This document shows, one piece after another, positions 9,049 to 19,077 of a stretch of 64,000 nucleotides of DNA. The notes under the pieces were generated by a model. The model saw only the letters and a program-made list of their open reading frames with translations. It was not told the DNA's origin and searched no databases. Where the stretch lies: assembly GCF_038443705.2 (NCBI RefSeq), contig NZ_CP151767.2, forward strand, positions 992,001-1,056,000. The letters are read 5' to 3'. This DNA is from Yoonia sp. SS1-5 (lineage in GTDB: Bacteria > Pseudomonadota > Alphaproteobacteria > Rhodobacterales > Rhodobacteraceae). Position numbers and translations under genes: made by a program. The first letter of the stretch is position 1. Every line of letters begins with the position of its first letter.

Positions 9049-11162
9049 CAGCCTGCCCCCCCGCTCAGCGATACAATGGTGATCAGCACCGTGATCCCCA
9101 GCACCATCGCAAAGGCATAGGTAAACAGATACCCGGACTGTGCGCGACCGGCCAGACGGGTAAAGAATGGAATGATCCCCATCGCCACACCATTGATGCC
9201 GCCATCAATCGTATTGGTGTCACCCTGCTTCCACAGGATGCGCCCCAAGGCCACCGCCGGTTTCACGAAGAGGAAATCGTAGATCTCGTCAAAATACCAC
9301 TTGTTCAGCAGAAACAGGTACAGCGGGCGCTGCTGTTCTGCCAGCTTGGCGGGCAGATCAGGGCGGCGGATATACATCTGATAAGCGAGCGCCAGACCGG
9401 CCAGCATCGCAATGAAAGGCGACAGCTTGACCCAGATCGGCACGTAGTGGGCATCATGCAGCACATGATTGTCGGCGGCCTTGAAGATCGCGCCTTTGCC
9501 CGGGACCTCGGGCCACTGCGCCTCTTCCTTGCCGTGCTCATCCTCAGACGCTTCGCCTGCCGCATAGGCAGGCGCGATCAGGCTAAAGCCAAGCGCCTGA
9601 TCCTCGGAGACTTCCTTGGCGTCAATTGTGCCGAAATACTTGCCGACCTTCTCATCACTGCCAAAGAACGGGCCGTAAAACACCATCCCGCTGAACACCG
9701 CACCAACGGCCAGCACGTAAAGCGGGGCGAGCATTGTGGTTGGGCTTTCATGGGCATGATCATGGGTATGCTTGTCACCACGCGGGGTGCCATAGAAGGT
9801 CATGAACATCAGGCGCCAGCTGTAGAAACTTGTCATGAAAGCAGCGATCAGCAGCATCCAGAAGGCATAGCCACCTGCCGTGCCTGCATAAGCGCTCTCA
9901 ATAATCGCGTCTTTGGACACGAAGCCTGCAAAGCCGATAGGGAAGCCGATGTAGAGCAGCGGAATGCCCACACCGGTAATTGCCAGCGTGCCGATCATCA
10001 TCATCCAGAAGGTCTTGGGGATCTTGTGACGCAGCCCGCCATAGTTGCGCATGTCCTGCTCATGATGCATCGCGTGGATGACCGATCCGGCCCCAAGGAA
10101 CAGCATCGCCTTAAAGAAAGCATGCGTCAGTAGGTGGAACATAGCCACGGAATACACACCCAGCCCCGCAGCGACGAACATATAGCCCAGCTGCGAACAG
10201 GTCGAATAGGCAATCACACGTTTGATGTCGTTCTGGACCAGACCGACCGTCGCCGCAAAAAACGCGGTCGAGGCACCAAGGAACACGATAAAGCTTTGCG
10301 CCTGCGGGGCATATTCCATCAGCGGCGACATGCGGCAGACAAGGAAGACACCGGCGGTGACCATGGTGGCGGCATGGATCAGGGCAGATACAGGGGTCGG
10401 ACCTTCCATCGCGTCGGGCAACCATGTGTGCAGGATCAACTGGGCCGATTTGCCCATTGCACCGATAAACAGGAGCACCGCAATCAGGTTCAGCACATTC
10501 CAATCACGCCACAGGAAGGTAATGGTCTGACCTTGCAGATCAGGGATGGCGGCAAAGATATCCGCGAACCGGATGCTGTCGGTCATCATGTAAAGGGCAA
10601 AGATACCCAAGGCGAAACCAAAATCGCCGACACGGTTGACAACAAACGCCTTAATCGCCGCCGCATTGGCGGTGGGTTTGCGGTAGTAGAAACCGATCAA
10701 CAGATAGGACGCGACGCCCACGCCCTCCCAGCCAAAGAACATCTGAACAAGGTTGTCGGCTGTGACCAGCATCAACATCGCAAAGGTAAAGAACGACAGA
10801 TAGGCAAAGAAGCGGGGGCGATAACTTTCGCCTTCTTTGAAGTTGTCGTCATGGGCCATATAGCCGAACGAATAGAGGTGGACGAGCGCCGAAACAGTCG
10901 TGATCACGATCAACATGATCGCCGTCAAACGGTCCATCCGGATCGCCCAGTCGGTGGACAGGGTGCCACTTTCGATCCAGCGCAGGATCTGAATATTCTC
11001 AGTGGTGCCATCAAAGGTCAGGAAGACGACCCAGGACAGGAAAGCCGCCAAAAACAGCAGGCTGGTGGCGGTCCACTGGGCAGCGGTTTCACCAATAAAC
11101 TTCCAGCCAAAGCCGCAAAGGATGGCGCCCACAAGCGGGGCGAAGAGGATGGTGGTTTCCAT
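9048..11162 (-). CDS. nuoL: NADH-quinone oxidoreductase subunit L
   Basis: A 704-residue distal antiporter-like subunit with the long lateral helix at the C-terminus. Seen: [37 protein letters not shown] and a charged hydrophilic insertion ([10 protein letters not shown]) before the last helices, as usual in alphaproteobacteria. I took the ATG giving [10 protein letters not shown]. It shares one base with the stop of the zinc-ribbon gene (TAATG), so that gene is coupled to nuoL. Confidence 0.97.
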   Translation of the reverse strand: METTILFAPLVGAILCGFGWKFIGETAAQWTATSLLFLAAFLSWVVFLTFDGTTENIQILRWIESGTLSTDWAIRMDRLTAIMLIVITTVSALVHLYSFGYMAHDDNFKEGESYRPRFFAYLSFFTFAMLMLVTADNLVQMFFGWEGVGVASYLLIGFYYRKPTANAAAIKAFVVNRVGDFGFALGIFALYMMTDSIRFADIFAAIPDLQGQTITFLWRDWNVLNLIAVLLFIGAMGKSAQLILHTWLPDAMEGPTPVSALIHAATMVTAGVFLVCRMSPLMEYAPQAQSFIVFLGASTAFFAATVGLVQNDIKRVIAYSTCSQLGYMFVAAGLGVYSVAMFHLLTHAFFKAMLFLGAGSVIHAMHHEQDMRNYGGLRHKIPKTFWMMMIGTLAITGVGIPLLYIGFPIGFAGFVSKDAIIESAYAGTAGGYAFWMLLIAAFMTSFYSWRLMFMTFYGTPRGDKHTHDHAHESPTTMLAPLYVLAVGAVFSGMVFYGPFFGSDEKVGKYFGTIDAKEVSEDQALGFSLIAPAYAAGEASEDEHGKEEAQWPEVPGKGAIFKAADNHVLHDAHYVPIWVKLSPFIAMLAGLALAYQMYIRRPDLPAKLAEQQRPLYLFLLNKWYFDEIYDFLFVKPAVALGRILWKQGDTNTIDGGINGVAMGIIPFFTRLAGRAQSGYLFTYAFAMVLGITVLITIVSLSGGAG

Positions 11163-11380
11163 TACTGGTATCCTAGTCCTGGCATTCCACCCTGACAGGA
11201 TGGGCATTTCCGATGGTGAGTGTCCGAACCATTGGCTCCATAAACCTCACCACAATTCCCGCAGGCCATCTGATAGACTTTCTGCAAGTGATCCGTTCCA
11301 TTCAGACCTGTGTTTCGAATGACAACCTGTGCGTTGTCGTTCACGAACCCAGTTTTTGTTGAGTATCCCGCTTCCAACAC
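11162..11380 (-). CDS. Small zinc-ribbon protein between nuoK and nuoL
   Basis: A 72-residue soluble protein that starts at GTG 11380, one base after the nuoK stop, with AAGGGA (part of the nuoK end) as ribosome site. Two CxxC knuckles (CGNC near residue 40 and CPSC near residue 59) separated by [14 protein letters not shown] form a probable treble-clef or ribbon zinc site. Its stop shares a base with the nuoL ATG. The DNA is AT-richer than nuoK and nuoL. A GANGSD-type small zinc-ribbon family is my best match, with function unknown; it is not a known complex I subunit. Confidence 0.75.
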   Translation of the reverse strand: MLEAGYSTKTGFVNDNAQVVIRNTGLNGTDHLQKVYQMACGNCGEVYGANGSDTHHRKCPSCQGGMPGLGYQ

Positions 11381-11381
11381 T

Positions 11382-11687
11382 CTATCCCTTCATCACGTTG
11401 ACGTCTTCAACGTCGATGGTTCCGCGATTGCGGAAGAAACAAACCAGAATGGCCAGGCCAATCGCGGCCTCTGCGGCGGCAACGGTCAGGACAAACAGGG
11501 TAAAGACCTGGCCCACCAGATCACCTAGATAGCTCGAAAACGCGACCAGATTGATATTCACCGCAAGCAGCATCAATTCGATGCTCATCAGCAGAATGAT
11601 CACATTCTTGCGGTTCAGGAACAGACCAAAGATGCCGATGACGAACAGGGCCGCCGCCACTGTAAGATAATGTTCAAGTCCGATCAT
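11382..11687 (-). CDS. nuoK: NADH-quinone oxidoreductase subunit K
   Basis: A 101-residue protein with three transmembrane helices. It carries the conserved membrane glutamates of the family in [15 protein letters not shown] (helix 2) and [10 protein letters not shown] (helix 3), which form part of the proton path of complex I. Normal length. It is separated from nuoJ by two extra genes. Confidence 0.97.
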   Translation of the reverse strand: MIGLEHYLTVAAALFVIGIFGLFLNRKNVIILLMSIELMLLAVNINLVAFSSYLGDLVGQVFTLFVLTVAAAEAAIGLAILVCFFRNRGTIDVEDVNVMKG

Positions 11688-11732
11688 TTATTCGTCCTTC
11701 TGGGGTGATATCCCCGGTCTTTTGTCTGTCAC

Positions 11733-11753
11733 GTCCCGGACATGATCCGGGAC
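11733..11753. repeat. Intercistronic palindrome upstream of nuoK
   Basis: Perfect 8-bp arms GTCCCGGA / TCCGGGAC with a 5-base loop, in the 91-base gap between an exported-protein gene and nuoK. No T-run follows in the direction of nuo transcription, so it is more likely an mRNA hairpin or dispersed repeat than a terminator. Confidence 0.6.
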
Positions 11754-11778
11754 CTCTTAGTCCTGTCCTGCGCGGCCT

Positions 11779-12249
11779 TCAACCGGCCAACGCAAATTCC
11801 GTCTTGTCACCGCGCAAGGCCGGATAGGCGGCAGCGCAGGCACATGTCTCATCCGTCAGTGTGACCTGCTCTATATCCCGGGCGATAAACTTCAGATCCG
11901 CAGCGATCCGTTCGAAAGTTGCAAAGACGCGCGCGCCCGACTGATGCCGGTCCAACACGTCCAACGCATCATCAGTGCGGTCAAAGGCAGGGCGCTCAAC
12001 CGACATGTTCTCTTCCTGGGTGCGGAACCGAAGCACAGCACCCGAGCCGCATTCCACCAGCGCAAAACCGGTTGCCGTGCCTTCCTGCGACCACCAGTCA
12101 CGCCACATTACACGACCCTCGCCCAGATCCACATCATCGGCTTGACCACCATGGCTGATATGCGTGGTGCGGGTGCAATCCGCGAGTGTCAGCGAAAAAG
12201 ATGCATTACCGTAAGCGCTCAACGCAAGAACCAGAAAAATGCGATGCAT
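11779..12249 (-). CDS. Exported protein of unknown function (nuoJ-nuoK junction)
   Basis: A 156-residue protein from the ATG giving MHRIFLVLALSAYG; the frame is open 25 codons further up without a signal peptide fit. It has a signal peptide of about 20 residues, then LADCTRT, a Trp-rich segment (RDWWSQEG), VECGSG, and a DETCACAAAYPALRGDK block near the C-terminus with two Cys in a CxC. It is probably periplasmic. It starts 7 bases after the preceding 91-residue gene. The family is not recognised; CAC-type motifs also occur in the exported protein at 13534-14034, so the two may be related. Confidence 0.7.
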   Translation of the reverse strand: MHRIFLVLALSAYGNASFSLTLADCTRTTHISHGGQADDVDLGEGRVMWRDWWSQEGTATGFALVECGSGAVLRFRTQEENMSVERPAFDRTDDALDVLDRHQSGARVFATFERIAADLKFIARDIEQVTLTDETCACAAAYPALRGDKTEFALAG

Positions 12250-12256
12250 TAAAGGC

Positions 12257-12532
12257 CTATGCATTTGTTCTACTCTCCAGCCACTCCTGCAAAAGCTGAT
12301 AGGCCTTATCTTGAACATAGTCACTTTTCGCGGGGTCGCCGCCTAGGCCGATCACGCCTTCAGATGGCCAATTTTTGTCGATCATTTCAGCCGTTGGGAA
12401 AACATCCAACTCGGCAACGGCGTGAAAAAAATCCGCAAACCTTTTCTCATCCAAAGCGTGAAGACTGGTCGGATTGCTCAATTTGACTGCTTTGTGCAAA
12501 AGCCCGACGACATCTTTGGGTAAATCTATCAT
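12257..12532 (-). CDS. Small soluble protein of unknown function (nuoJ-nuoK junction)
   Basis: A 91-residue, mostly helical, acidic protein with no signal peptide or membrane segment. It starts 4 bases after the nuoJ stop and ends 7 bases before the next exported-protein gene. Base composition is AT-richer than the nuo genes around it, suggesting a later arrival in the operon. The family is not recognised. The tight spacing, clean ATG and lack of a better frame support it as a gene. Confidence 0.65.
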   Translation of the reverse strand: MIDLPKDVVGLLHKAVKLSNPTSLHALDEKRFADFFHAVAELDVFPTAEMIDKNWPSEGVIGLGGDPAKSDYVQDKAYQLLQEWLESRTNA

Positions 12533-12536
12533 CGTG

Positions 12537-13142
12537 TTACAGCCCCTGCCCCGGCTTCACGTCCCGCAATTCCATCGCCTTTGCCGGATCACGTGACATC
12601 TGCGCCATGACGTTCTGGCGCTTGATATCCACCCGGTGGCGCAGGGTCAGCACGATGGCCCCGATCATCGCAACCAGCAGGATCAACCCGGCAAGCTGGA
12701 ACAGCATCCAGTATTTATCATAAATCAGCAGGCCCAGGGCGCGGGTGTTGTTCATATCACCCGCCGGGGCCGCGATGCGCCCGTCCACGCCTTCGGAAAA
12801 GCCCCAGACGCCAAGTGCGAGGGCCAGTTGCATGATAATGACTACACCGATCAACAGGGCCAGCGGGAGGTATTTGGTCATTTCCGCCTTCAGTTCGGCG
12901 AAATCCACGTCGAGCATCATGACCACGAACAAGAACAGCACCGCCACCGCGCCCACATATACAATGATCAGCAGCATGGCCACGAATTCAGCGCCCAGGG
13001 TCACGAATAAGCCAGCCGAGGACAGGAACGCCAGGATCAGCCACAGCACCGAATGGACCGGGTTCCGGCTGATCACGGTGAACAGCCCCCCCACGATGGT
13101 CGTGATGGCAAACAGATAGAATGTGAATGCGAAGACTGTCAT
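12537..13142 (-). CDS. nuoJ: NADH-quinone oxidoreductase subunit J
   Basis: A 201-residue membrane subunit with five hydrophobic segments. [20 protein letters not shown] is the helix with the pi-bulge linked to quinone-coupled proton transfer. The start [10 protein letters not shown] is set by a four-base ATGA overlap with the CMD-family gene. The open frame upstream (to 13430) is a shadow of that gene. Confidence 0.96.
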   Translation of the reverse strand: MTVFAFTFYLFAITTIVGGLFTVISRNPVHSVLWLILAFLSSAGLFVTLGAEFVAMLLIIVYVGAVAVLFLFVVMMLDVDFAELKAEMTKYLPLALLIGVVIIMQLALALGVWGFSEGVDGRIAAPAGDMNNTRALGLLIYDKYWMLFQLAGLILLVAMIGAIVLTLRHRVDIKRQNVMAQMSRDPAKAMELRDVKPGQGL

Positions 13143-13537
13143 TCGGCTTCGTCCTTTTTCAACATGTCGGTGGCCAATTCCATGGCCTTGTTCATGGCAG
13201 GGACACCGGCAAACATGCCCATCTGGGCGATCACCTCGGCGATTTCCTGTTTGGTGGCACCGGCCTCGACCAGATGACGGACGGTCAATCTGATCTGCGC
13301 CTCGGCCTGCGCGCCCAGCACGGTCAAGCCGGCCAGGGTCAGCATCAAACGGGTCTTGGCATCCAGACCGCCGGGGCTGATGCCTTTGCCAAAGAACATC
13401 TCCATCTGGTCCTTTGACATCGTGGGCCACATCGCCTCAAAGCCTTTGGCGGTGAACATGTCGGTATCGACATTCATCGCCTTGGCCCAATCGGCGCCCA
13501 TCTTCATCATGGCCTCAAAGGGGTTTTGGTCGGTCAT
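13139..13537 (-). CDS. Carboxymuconolactone decarboxylase-family protein
   Basis: A 132-residue protein from the ATG giving [11 protein letters not shown], which overlaps the upstream stop by four bases; another four-base overlap joins it to nuoJ. The AhpD/CMD helical bundle is visible ([14 protein letters not shown], then [23 protein letters not shown]). No CxxC is present, so it lacks the redox pair of AhpD peroxidase partners. An N-terminal amphipathic part recalls phasin-like sequences ([15 protein letters not shown]). Its role beside complex I is unknown. Confidence 0.82.
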   Translation of the reverse strand: MTDQNPFEAMMKMGADWAKAMNVDTDMFTAKGFEAMWPTMSKDQMEMFFGKGISPGGLDAKTRLMLTLAGLTVLGAQAEAQIRLTVRHLVEAGATKQEIAEVIAQMGMFAGVPAMNKAMELATDMLKKDEAE

Positions 13538-14034
13538 GCCGGACAACTCCCGTTTCGGGTCGCCTGCGGTATGATCACAATCAAACCTTCCTTTACTTGA
13601 GCCTTTTTCATGACAATCTCAACATCAACGCCATCAAAATCGAACACCATTTGGATCGGGCCTGTACTGCTCGACCGTAGTTCGGAACGGTATTCCCGCT
13701 GTAAGGTCACAACAAAGTTGTTTAGAGCGCCTGGTAGAAAACTTTCAGCCAGCAGGAAGGCGACAGTGCAAGAACACGCCGTATCCGTTTCGACCAACTT
13801 GAGTATGCCTTGATGGTTAAGTTCGCTGCGGCGAGGGACAAAGGTGGGTCCGCCACGCACCAGTTGTGATGCATCAGCAGCGGCAAAAGATGGAGCCGTA
13901 GCAAGGCACAAATGCGCAAAATACTTCGTGTCATCAACGCCAACGACATTTGACGTAATGTGCTGCGCTGAACCGGGCACGGCGACAATGCTCGCCAATG
14001 CAGCCACAAGCATATGTGACAAAAAGCGGCTCAT
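13534..14034 (-). CDS. Exported protein of unknown function (nuoI-nuoJ junction)
   Basis: A 166-residue protein with a signal peptide ([20 protein letters not shown], cleavage near GSAQ). The mature part has [10 protein letters not shown], a [15 protein letters not shown] segment with CxC, and a last Cys near the end (NGSCPA). It is joined to nuoI by ATGA and to the next gene by ATGA, so it sits in a chain of coupled cistrons. The DNA is AT-richer than nuoI. The family is not recognised; periplasmic location inferred. Confidence 0.75.
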   Translation of the reverse strand: MSRFLSHMLVAALASIVAVPGSAQHITSNVVGVDDTKYFAHLCLATAPSFAAADASQLVRGGPTFVPRRSELNHQGILKLVETDTACSCTVAFLLAESFLPGALNNFVVTLQREYRSELRSSSTGPIQMVFDFDGVDVEIVMKKAQVKEGLIVIIPQATRNGSCPA

Positions 14035-14525
14035 CGGTAAGGCGCGTCCAGTTCAAGGTTGCGGGCAATCTCGGCTTCCCACCGGTCGCCATTCTCCAAA
14101 AGCTTGGTCTTGTCGTAATACAGCTCTTCCCGGGTCTCGGTGCTGAACTCGAAATTCGGGCCTTCGACAATGGCATCCACGGGGCAGGCTTCCTGACAGA
14201 AACCGCAATAGATGCATTTGGTCATGTCGATGTCATACCTTGTGGTGCGGCGGGAGCCATCATCGCGCGGTTCGGCATCAATCGTGATGGCCTGCGCGGG
14301 GCAGACGGCCTCGCAGAGCTTGCATGCAATGCAGCGTTCCTCGCCATTGGGATAGCGGCGCAAGGCATGCTCGCCCCGGAACCGCGGCGAAAGCGGCCCC
14401 TTTTCATGCGGGTAATTCACCGTTGCCTTGGGTGAGAAGAAGTATTTCAGCCCCAGCTTGAACCCCTGAAACACATCCTGAAGCAGGAAATACTTGGCCG
14501 CGCGGTTGTAGTCGATTTGGGTCAT
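14031..14525 (-). CDS. nuoI: NADH-quinone oxidoreductase subunit I
   Basis: A 164-residue ferredoxin-like subunit with two [4Fe-4S] sites (clusters N6a and N6b): [12 protein letters not shown] and [12 protein letters not shown]. The ATG at 14525 (MTQIDYNR) is preferred over a TTG two codons up, because GGAG lies 8 bases before it and it overlaps the stop of the 52-residue gene by four bases. Confidence 0.97.
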   Translation of the reverse strand: MTQIDYNRAAKYFLLQDVFQGFKLGLKYFFSPKATVNYPHEKGPLSPRFRGEHALRRYPNGEERCIACKLCEAVCPAQAITIDAEPRDDGSRRTTRYDIDMTKCIYCGFCQEACPVDAIVEGPNFEFSTETREELYYDKTKLLENGDRWEAEIARNLELDAPYR

Positions 14526-14680
14526 TTGCAAATCTCCAAATGGTAAGAGGGTTCGGACACGTTTTCAGCCATCTGAAACAACAAAAAGGCCAATTCACCG
14601 TCGGCAATGTCAGCAGAGTAAGAAATCTGGTTATCGGCAAGGGACGCCTTGCGCGTCGTAGCGAAGTGTCGTTTTTTCAT
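14522..14680 (-). CDS. 52-residue protein between nuoH and nuoI
   Basis: A 53-codon frame starting [17 protein letters not shown] and ending HLEICK. A perfect AGGAGG lies 7 bases before the ATG, inside the end of the preceding gene. The ATG shares one base with that gene's stop (TGATG), and the stop overlaps the nuoI ATG by four bases (ATGA). The product has a basic N-terminus and an acidic, leucine-rich middle ([14 protein letters not shown]); it is soluble and shows no known domain. The strong ribosome site and double overlap make a real gene likely. Confidence 0.75.
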   Translation of the reverse strand: MKKRHFATTRKASLADNQISYSADIADGELAFLLFQMAENVSEPSYHLEICK

Positions 14681-15375
14681 CAGTCTGCCTCCTCGCATCG
14701 AGGAGTACCATTTCCCGCCTCAAGCCAATTTTGGTGATCCACCATTATAAGGCCGAAAAGTTCGTTACCATGGTCCGGTCTGATGATCGATACATCCAAA
14801 TCAATGTAACTACGAAAGAGTGTAAAACCCTCGAATTCGCATAATCTACCGACAAGGTTGGTAGCAATAGCAGGCAAAAGCAGCGGCCTAGGGTTTTTTG
14901 CTAAATTGAGTTCTTGATTATTAACTTCTTCGAATTGAAGCGGAAGCATGCACTCCCACAATTCCAGCGCTACCCGTGCGCGGTCTTGTCTATCTTCGTT
15001 GAGAGCGGTGGAGTCTGCCCGTCCCACGGCATTACTGAACTTAAGAAGCTCTGCCATCGAGGCTGCGCCAATCACCACCAAGCCAAAGGCCTGTTTTTCA
15101 GTTTTTTCCAGAAGGGGCGCTGCAAGCTCAAGCTTCATAACCTCCAACGTCCAATCGCCATCAGTCGTCGTTTCAGAAAGCGGTTGCGCAAGAACATAAT
15201 AGATAAGATCACGGAAATCATCACGTGCGAGTGCTTCTGTCGGGCAATGGTTCACGACTTCAGCCCAAACAGTGTCAGCAAAGTTTGTTGCAAGTGGCTT
15301 ATTGTGCGACGGCTGTGCCACCGCGCAGAAAGGCATAACACCAAGCAGAACAACGTATATCGCACGCGCGATCAT
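14680..15375 (-). CDS. Exported protein of unknown function (nuoH-nuoI junction)
   Basis: A 231-residue protein from the ATG giving [16 protein letters not shown], which shares one base with the nuoH stop. A signal peptide ends near AVAQ. The mature region has NHCPTEALARDDF, a helical centre, WECMLPL and RLCEFEGF. No domain was recognised. The DNA is visibly AT-richer than nuoH on one side and nuoI on the other, with T- and A-runs in the 14860-14940 stretch, which points to a separate origin. Confidence 0.72.
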   Translation of the reverse strand: MIARAIYVVLLGVMPFCAVAQPSHNKPLATNFADTVWAEVVNHCPTEALARDDFRDLIYYVLAQPLSETTTDGDWTLEVMKLELAAPLLEKTEKQAFGLVVIGAASMAELLKFSNAVGRADSTALNEDRQDRARVALELWECMLPLQFEEVNNQELNLAKNPRPLLLPAIATNLVGRLCEFEGFTLFRSYIDLDVSIIRPDHGNELFGLIMVDHQNWLEAGNGTPRCEEAD

Positions 15376-16412
15376 CACACACCCACCGCCCAGCGTGCCC
15401 AGAACCCGCCGAACACTTCGTATTTGGCCAGGAACGAGACCAGGACAACCCAGCCCAGTGACAGGGGCAGGAAGACTTTCCAACCAATCCGCATCAACTG
15501 GTCATAGCGGTAACGCGGGGTGATTGCCTTGACCATCGAGAAGATGAAGAAGCAGAAGCCCATTTTCAGAACCATCCACAGAATGCCATCAGGCAGGCCC
15601 GGGATCGGCGACAGCCAGCCACCAAGGAACAGTAGCGAGATCAGCGCGCACATCAGCACCACGGCCATCAATTCGCCGATCATGAACAGCAGGAATGGTG
15701 TGGACGAATATTCCACCTGATACCCCGCGACGAGTTCTGATTCCGCCTCGGGCAGGTCAAATGGAGGCCGGTTGGTTTCCGCCAAGGCGCTGATAAAGAA
15801 CAAAAAGAACATCGGCAAATGCGGTAGGATGTACCAGCTTAGTAGACCGGCACCGCGCTGCGCCTCGACGATATCGCCGAAATTCATCGACCCGGTCGAG
15901 ATGATCACCCCGATGATGATCAGCCCGATGGAAACCTCGTAGGAAATCATCTGCGCCGCCGACCGCAGCGACCCAAGGAACGGGTATTTGGAGTTCGACG
16001 CCCATCCGCCCATGATCACGCCGTAGACCTCAAGCGAGCCAATGGCGAAGATATAGAGGATCGCCACGTTGATGTCTGCCAGCACCCAACCATCGTTGAA
16101 CGGGATCACTGCCCAGGAAATCACGGCCAGCACAAAGGCAATCATCGGGGCCAGGAAAAACACGAACTTGTCCGCCCCCGCCGGCACCACGATTTCCTTG
16201 ACGATGTATTTCAGAAAATCCGCGAAGGATTGCAAAAGCCCGAACGCCCCAACCACGTTTGGCCCTTTGCGCATCTGAACCGCAGCCCAGATCTTGCGGT
16301 CCGCATACATCAGAAAGGCAAGCGCCAGCAGCAACGGGATCAACACCAGCAGGCACTGCGCCAGTATCACAAGGACAATGCCAAGATTGGTGTTGGTAAA
16401 AAATTCAACCAT
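15375..16412 (-). CDS. nuoH: NADH-quinone oxidoreductase subunit H
   Basis: A 345-residue membrane subunit that forms the heel and part of the quinone chamber. Seen: the [19 protein letters not shown] loop, [20 protein letters not shown] and a GFCFFIFSM helix followed by [14 protein letters not shown]. The start at MVEFFTNTN fits the family; the open frame to 16583 is a shadow of nuoG. 11 bases follow the nuoG stop. Confidence 0.97.
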   Translation of the reverse strand: MVEFFTNTNLGIVLVILAQCLLVLIPLLLALAFLMYADRKIWAAVQMRKGPNVVGAFGLLQSFADFLKYIVKEIVVPAGADKFVFFLAPMIAFVLAVISWAVIPFNDGWVLADINVAILYIFAIGSLEVYGVIMGGWASNSKYPFLGSLRSAAQMISYEVSIGLIIIGVIISTGSMNFGDIVEAQRGAGLLSWYILPHLPMFFLFFISALAETNRPPFDLPEAESELVAGYQVEYSSTPFLLFMIGELMAVVLMCALISLLFLGGWLSPIPGLPDGILWMVLKMGFCFFIFSMVKAITPRYRYDQLMRIGWKVFLPLSLGWVVLVSFLAKYEVFGGFWARWAVGV

Positions 16413-16423
16413 TGTCGTCGTCC

Positions 16424-18442
16424 TTATTCGGCAGCCATCGGTGCGGATTTGCGCGCTTTGGCATTCGCGCTCAACTCCGCCATCAGGCTGGACGCCCGTG
16501 CAATGGGGTTCGTCAGGTAGAAATCGGTGATCGCGTTCACAAAGTCCGCATTGCCCATCTTGGTCACGGGCAGCGGCTGCCATTCATTGGCCGGGACCGC
16601 GTCGATCTTGCCCAGATGCGGATGGGCCGCAACCAGCGCCTGGCGCAGCTGCGCCATGCTGTCATAGGGCAATGTCGCCTCCAGCTCTGCCGATAATGCG
16701 CGCAGAATGGCCCAGTTTTCCTTGGCCTCCCCCGGGGGGAAGCTGGCGCGCAGGGCAAGCTGCGGGCGCCCTTCGGTGTTGACGAAAAGGCCGTTTTCTT
16801 CGGTGTAGGCCGCGGCGGGCAGAATGATATCCGCGCGATGCGCGCCGCGATCCCCGTGGCTGCCCTGATAAATCACAAAAGCGCCCGGATCGATATCAAC
16901 CTCGTCTGCGCCAAGATTGTAGATGACTTCTGCCCCATCAAGTGCGGCATCCAACCCACCATCGGTGACAGCCCCCACATCCATTGCGCCCACCCGGGCC
17001 GCAGCGGTGTGCAGGACCAGCAGTTTGGAGTCGGTCTTGCTTGCCAGATCCATCGCATTGGCCAACACGGCCGCGCCATCGGCTTCGCGCAGCGCGCCCA
17101 TACCAACAACAACGACGGAAGGCACCTCGAGCACTTCTTTGAACGTGTTGCCCAAGGTCTTGTCCAGCGTCGCCCGGTCCGTGCCCATGTGATAGGCATC
17201 AAAGGTCAGGTCGACATTCTCGCCGATCAGTCCGATATTGGCACCATTCGCCCAGGCCTTGCGCAGGCGCGCGTTCAGAACCGGCGCTTCGACGCGCGGG
17301 TTGGTGCCGATCAGCTGGATCATTTTTGCATCGTCGATATCTTCAATAGATGCGGTGCCAACATAGGCAGACCGATTGCCAATTGGCAGTTTGGCCCCAT
17401 CGGTGCGGCATTCGACATGGCCGCCCTGCCCTTCGATCAACTGCTTAAGCGCATAGGCGGCTTCGACCGGGGCCAGATCACCCACAAGCCCCGCCACCTT
17501 CTTGTCCTTCATCGCGGCGGCGGCGGCTTTCAGCGCCTCGGGCCAGCTGGCTTTGCGCAGTTTTCCATTCTCGCGGATATAGGGGGTATCCAGCCGCTGC
17601 TTGCGCAGGCCATCCCAGACAAAGCGGGTCTTGTCCGAAATCCACTCTTCGTTCACGCCGTCATGGTTGCGCGGCAAAAAGCGCATGACTTCGCGGCCCT
17701 TGGTATCAACGCGGATATTGGACCCCAGCGCATCCATCACGTCGATGGATTCGGTCTTGGTCAATTCCCACGGGCGGGCGGTGAAGGCGTAGGGCTTACT
17801 CACCAGCGCGCCAACCGGGCACAGATCAATGATGTTGCCTTGCATGTTCGAATCAAGCGTTTCGCCCAGATAGCTGGTGATTTCCGCATCTTCACCCCGA
17901 CCGGTCTGGCCCATCTGATGGATGCCCGCGACCTCGGTCGTGAACCGGACACAGCGGGTGCAGGAAATGCAGCGGGTCATATGGGTTTCGACCAGCGGGC
18001 CCAAATCCAGATCTTCGGTTGCACGCTTGGGTTCGCGGAAGCGGCTGAAATCAACGCCGTAAGCCATTGCCTGGTCCTGCAAATCGCACTCGCCGCCCTG
18101 ATCGCAGATCGGGCAATCCAGCGGGTGGTTGATCAGCAGAAATTCCATGACCCCTTCGCGGGCCTTTTTGACCATCGGCGAGTTGGTTTTGACAACGGGC
18201 GGCTGCCCTTCCGGGCCGGGGCGCAAATCCTTGACCTGCATGGCGCAGGATGCGGCGGGTTTGGGGGGGCCGCCAACAACTTCGACAAGGCACATCCGGC
18301 AGTTGCCTGCGATCGAAAGCCGCTCGTGATAGCAGAAACGGGGGATCTCGATCCCGGCTTCTTCGCAGGCCTGGATCAGGGTCATGGCCCCGTCAACCTC
18401 GACCTCTTTTCCATCAATGACGACTTTGCGCAGATCAGACAT
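16424..18442 (-). CDS. nuoG: NADH-quinone oxidoreductase subunit G
   Basis: A 672-residue iron-sulfur subunit of the peripheral arm. The N-terminal [2Fe-2S] domain shows [15 protein letters not shown]. The His/Cys site for N5 and ferredoxin-type sites follow ([25 protein letters not shown]), then a molybdopterin-oxidoreductase-like domain without cofactor motifs. It is the short alphaproteobacterial form. The start is the ATG giving [11 protein letters not shown]; the 136 bases upstream to DUF5333 hold no gene. Confidence 0.97.
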   Translation of the reverse strand: MSDLRKVVIDGKEVEVDGAMTLIQACEEAGIEIPRFCYHERLSIAGNCRMCLVEVVGGPPKPAASCAMQVKDLRPGPEGQPPVVKTNSPMVKKAREGVMEFLLINHPLDCPICDQGGECDLQDQAMAYGVDFSRFREPKRATEDLDLGPLVETHMTRCISCTRCVRFTTEVAGIHQMGQTGRGEDAEITSYLGETLDSNMQGNIIDLCPVGALVSKPYAFTARPWELTKTESIDVMDALGSNIRVDTKGREVMRFLPRNHDGVNEEWISDKTRFVWDGLRKQRLDTPYIRENGKLRKASWPEALKAAAAAMKDKKVAGLVGDLAPVEAAYALKQLIEGQGGHVECRTDGAKLPIGNRSAYVGTASIEDIDDAKMIQLIGTNPRVEAPVLNARLRKAWANGANIGLIGENVDLTFDAYHMGTDRATLDKTLGNTFKEVLEVPSVVVVGMGALREADGAAVLANAMDLASKTDSKLLVLHTAAARVGAMDVGAVTDGGLDAALDGAEVIYNLGADEVDIDPGAFVIYQGSHGDRGAHRADIILPAAAYTEENGLFVNTEGRPQLALRASFPPGEAKENWAILRALSAELEATLPYDSMAQLRQALVAAHPHLGKIDAVPANEWQPLPVTKMGNADFVNAITDFYLTNPIARASSLMAELSANAKARKSAPMAAE

Positions 18443-18578
18443 GGCGTGCCTTATATGTTCCCTGTGCACAGCCATCCGCGTTGCGGCGGCTGCGCGTTGC
18501 CGCGTTCTAGCGCGACATGCAGGGTGATGCCAGTCTGATCAGAAAAAAAGACGCCAAATCGTCTTGCAGAAACAGGAC

Positions 18579-18986
18579 TTAGCGCAAAAGCCAGCCAACA
18601 CGGGTATTTCGGGCAATCTGGTCGCGGCCAACGGCGCAATACGAGGCCATGTCACCGGGTACGACGCCAAGTGCGGCAAGCTGGGATCGTGCAATCCCTT
18701 CCAGCCGCTTCTTTTCATCCCGGTTGTCGATATATGCCGCGATCTGGTCATCGCTGTAGCCAAGATCCTCTGCATGCCTTTTCAGCGATTGCAGAAAGCC
18801 GATTCCCCGCAGGGTTCGCGCCCGAATGCTATCGCATTGCTCGGAAATTTCGTAGGCCATGCCGACATGGATGATGCCATCGCGCACCTTGGCCACGTCC
18901 TTGAGCGCGGTCTGGGCCGACGCATTTCCCGCAAGGGCCACAGTTGCCAGCATTGCAGCTGCAAGCAAACCAAAGGTCTTTGTCAT
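18579..18986 (-). CDS. DUF5333-family exported protein
   Basis: A 135-residue protein starting MTKTFGLLAAAML with a signal peptide ending near NASAQ. The C-terminal block GDMASYCAVGRDQIARN and the final WLLR match the DUF5333 pattern (GD..SYC..GRDEIA..) that I recall from Rhodobacteraceae genes inside the nuo operon. A Cys near residue 51 could pair with the one in SYC. Probably periplasmic; function unknown. A possible complex I accessory role is inference from position only. Confidence 0.8.
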   Translation of the reverse strand: MTKTFGLLAAAMLATVALAGNASAQTALKDVAKVRDGIIHVGMAYEISEQCDSIRARTLRGIGFLQSLKRHAEDLGYSDDQIAAYIDNRDEKKRLEGIARSQLAALGVVPGDMASYCAVGRDQIARNTRVGWLLR

Positions 18987-19077
18987 CGCATGTCTCCTGT
19001 TGCACATCCTTGTTGATGCGTTGCCGATCACATCGGAATTTTTGCGCGGTTATTCAATATCAGCACGCCGATATCGG

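Noticed and set aside
9030..11195. Long + strand frames opposite nuoL (367 and 353 codons)
   Set aside because: Shadows of nuoL; His/Asp/Gln-rich low-complexity products with no family features.
14404..14640. 78-codon leftward frame over nuoI start
   Set aside because: Overlaps both the 52-residue gene and nuoI in another phase; lacks a ribosome site and coding character.
16838..18538. 566-codon open frame on the + strand opposite nuoG
   Set aside because: Antisense shadow of a GC-rich gene; Gly/Asp/His/Arg-rich product without domains, while the - strand encodes an unmistakable NuoG.
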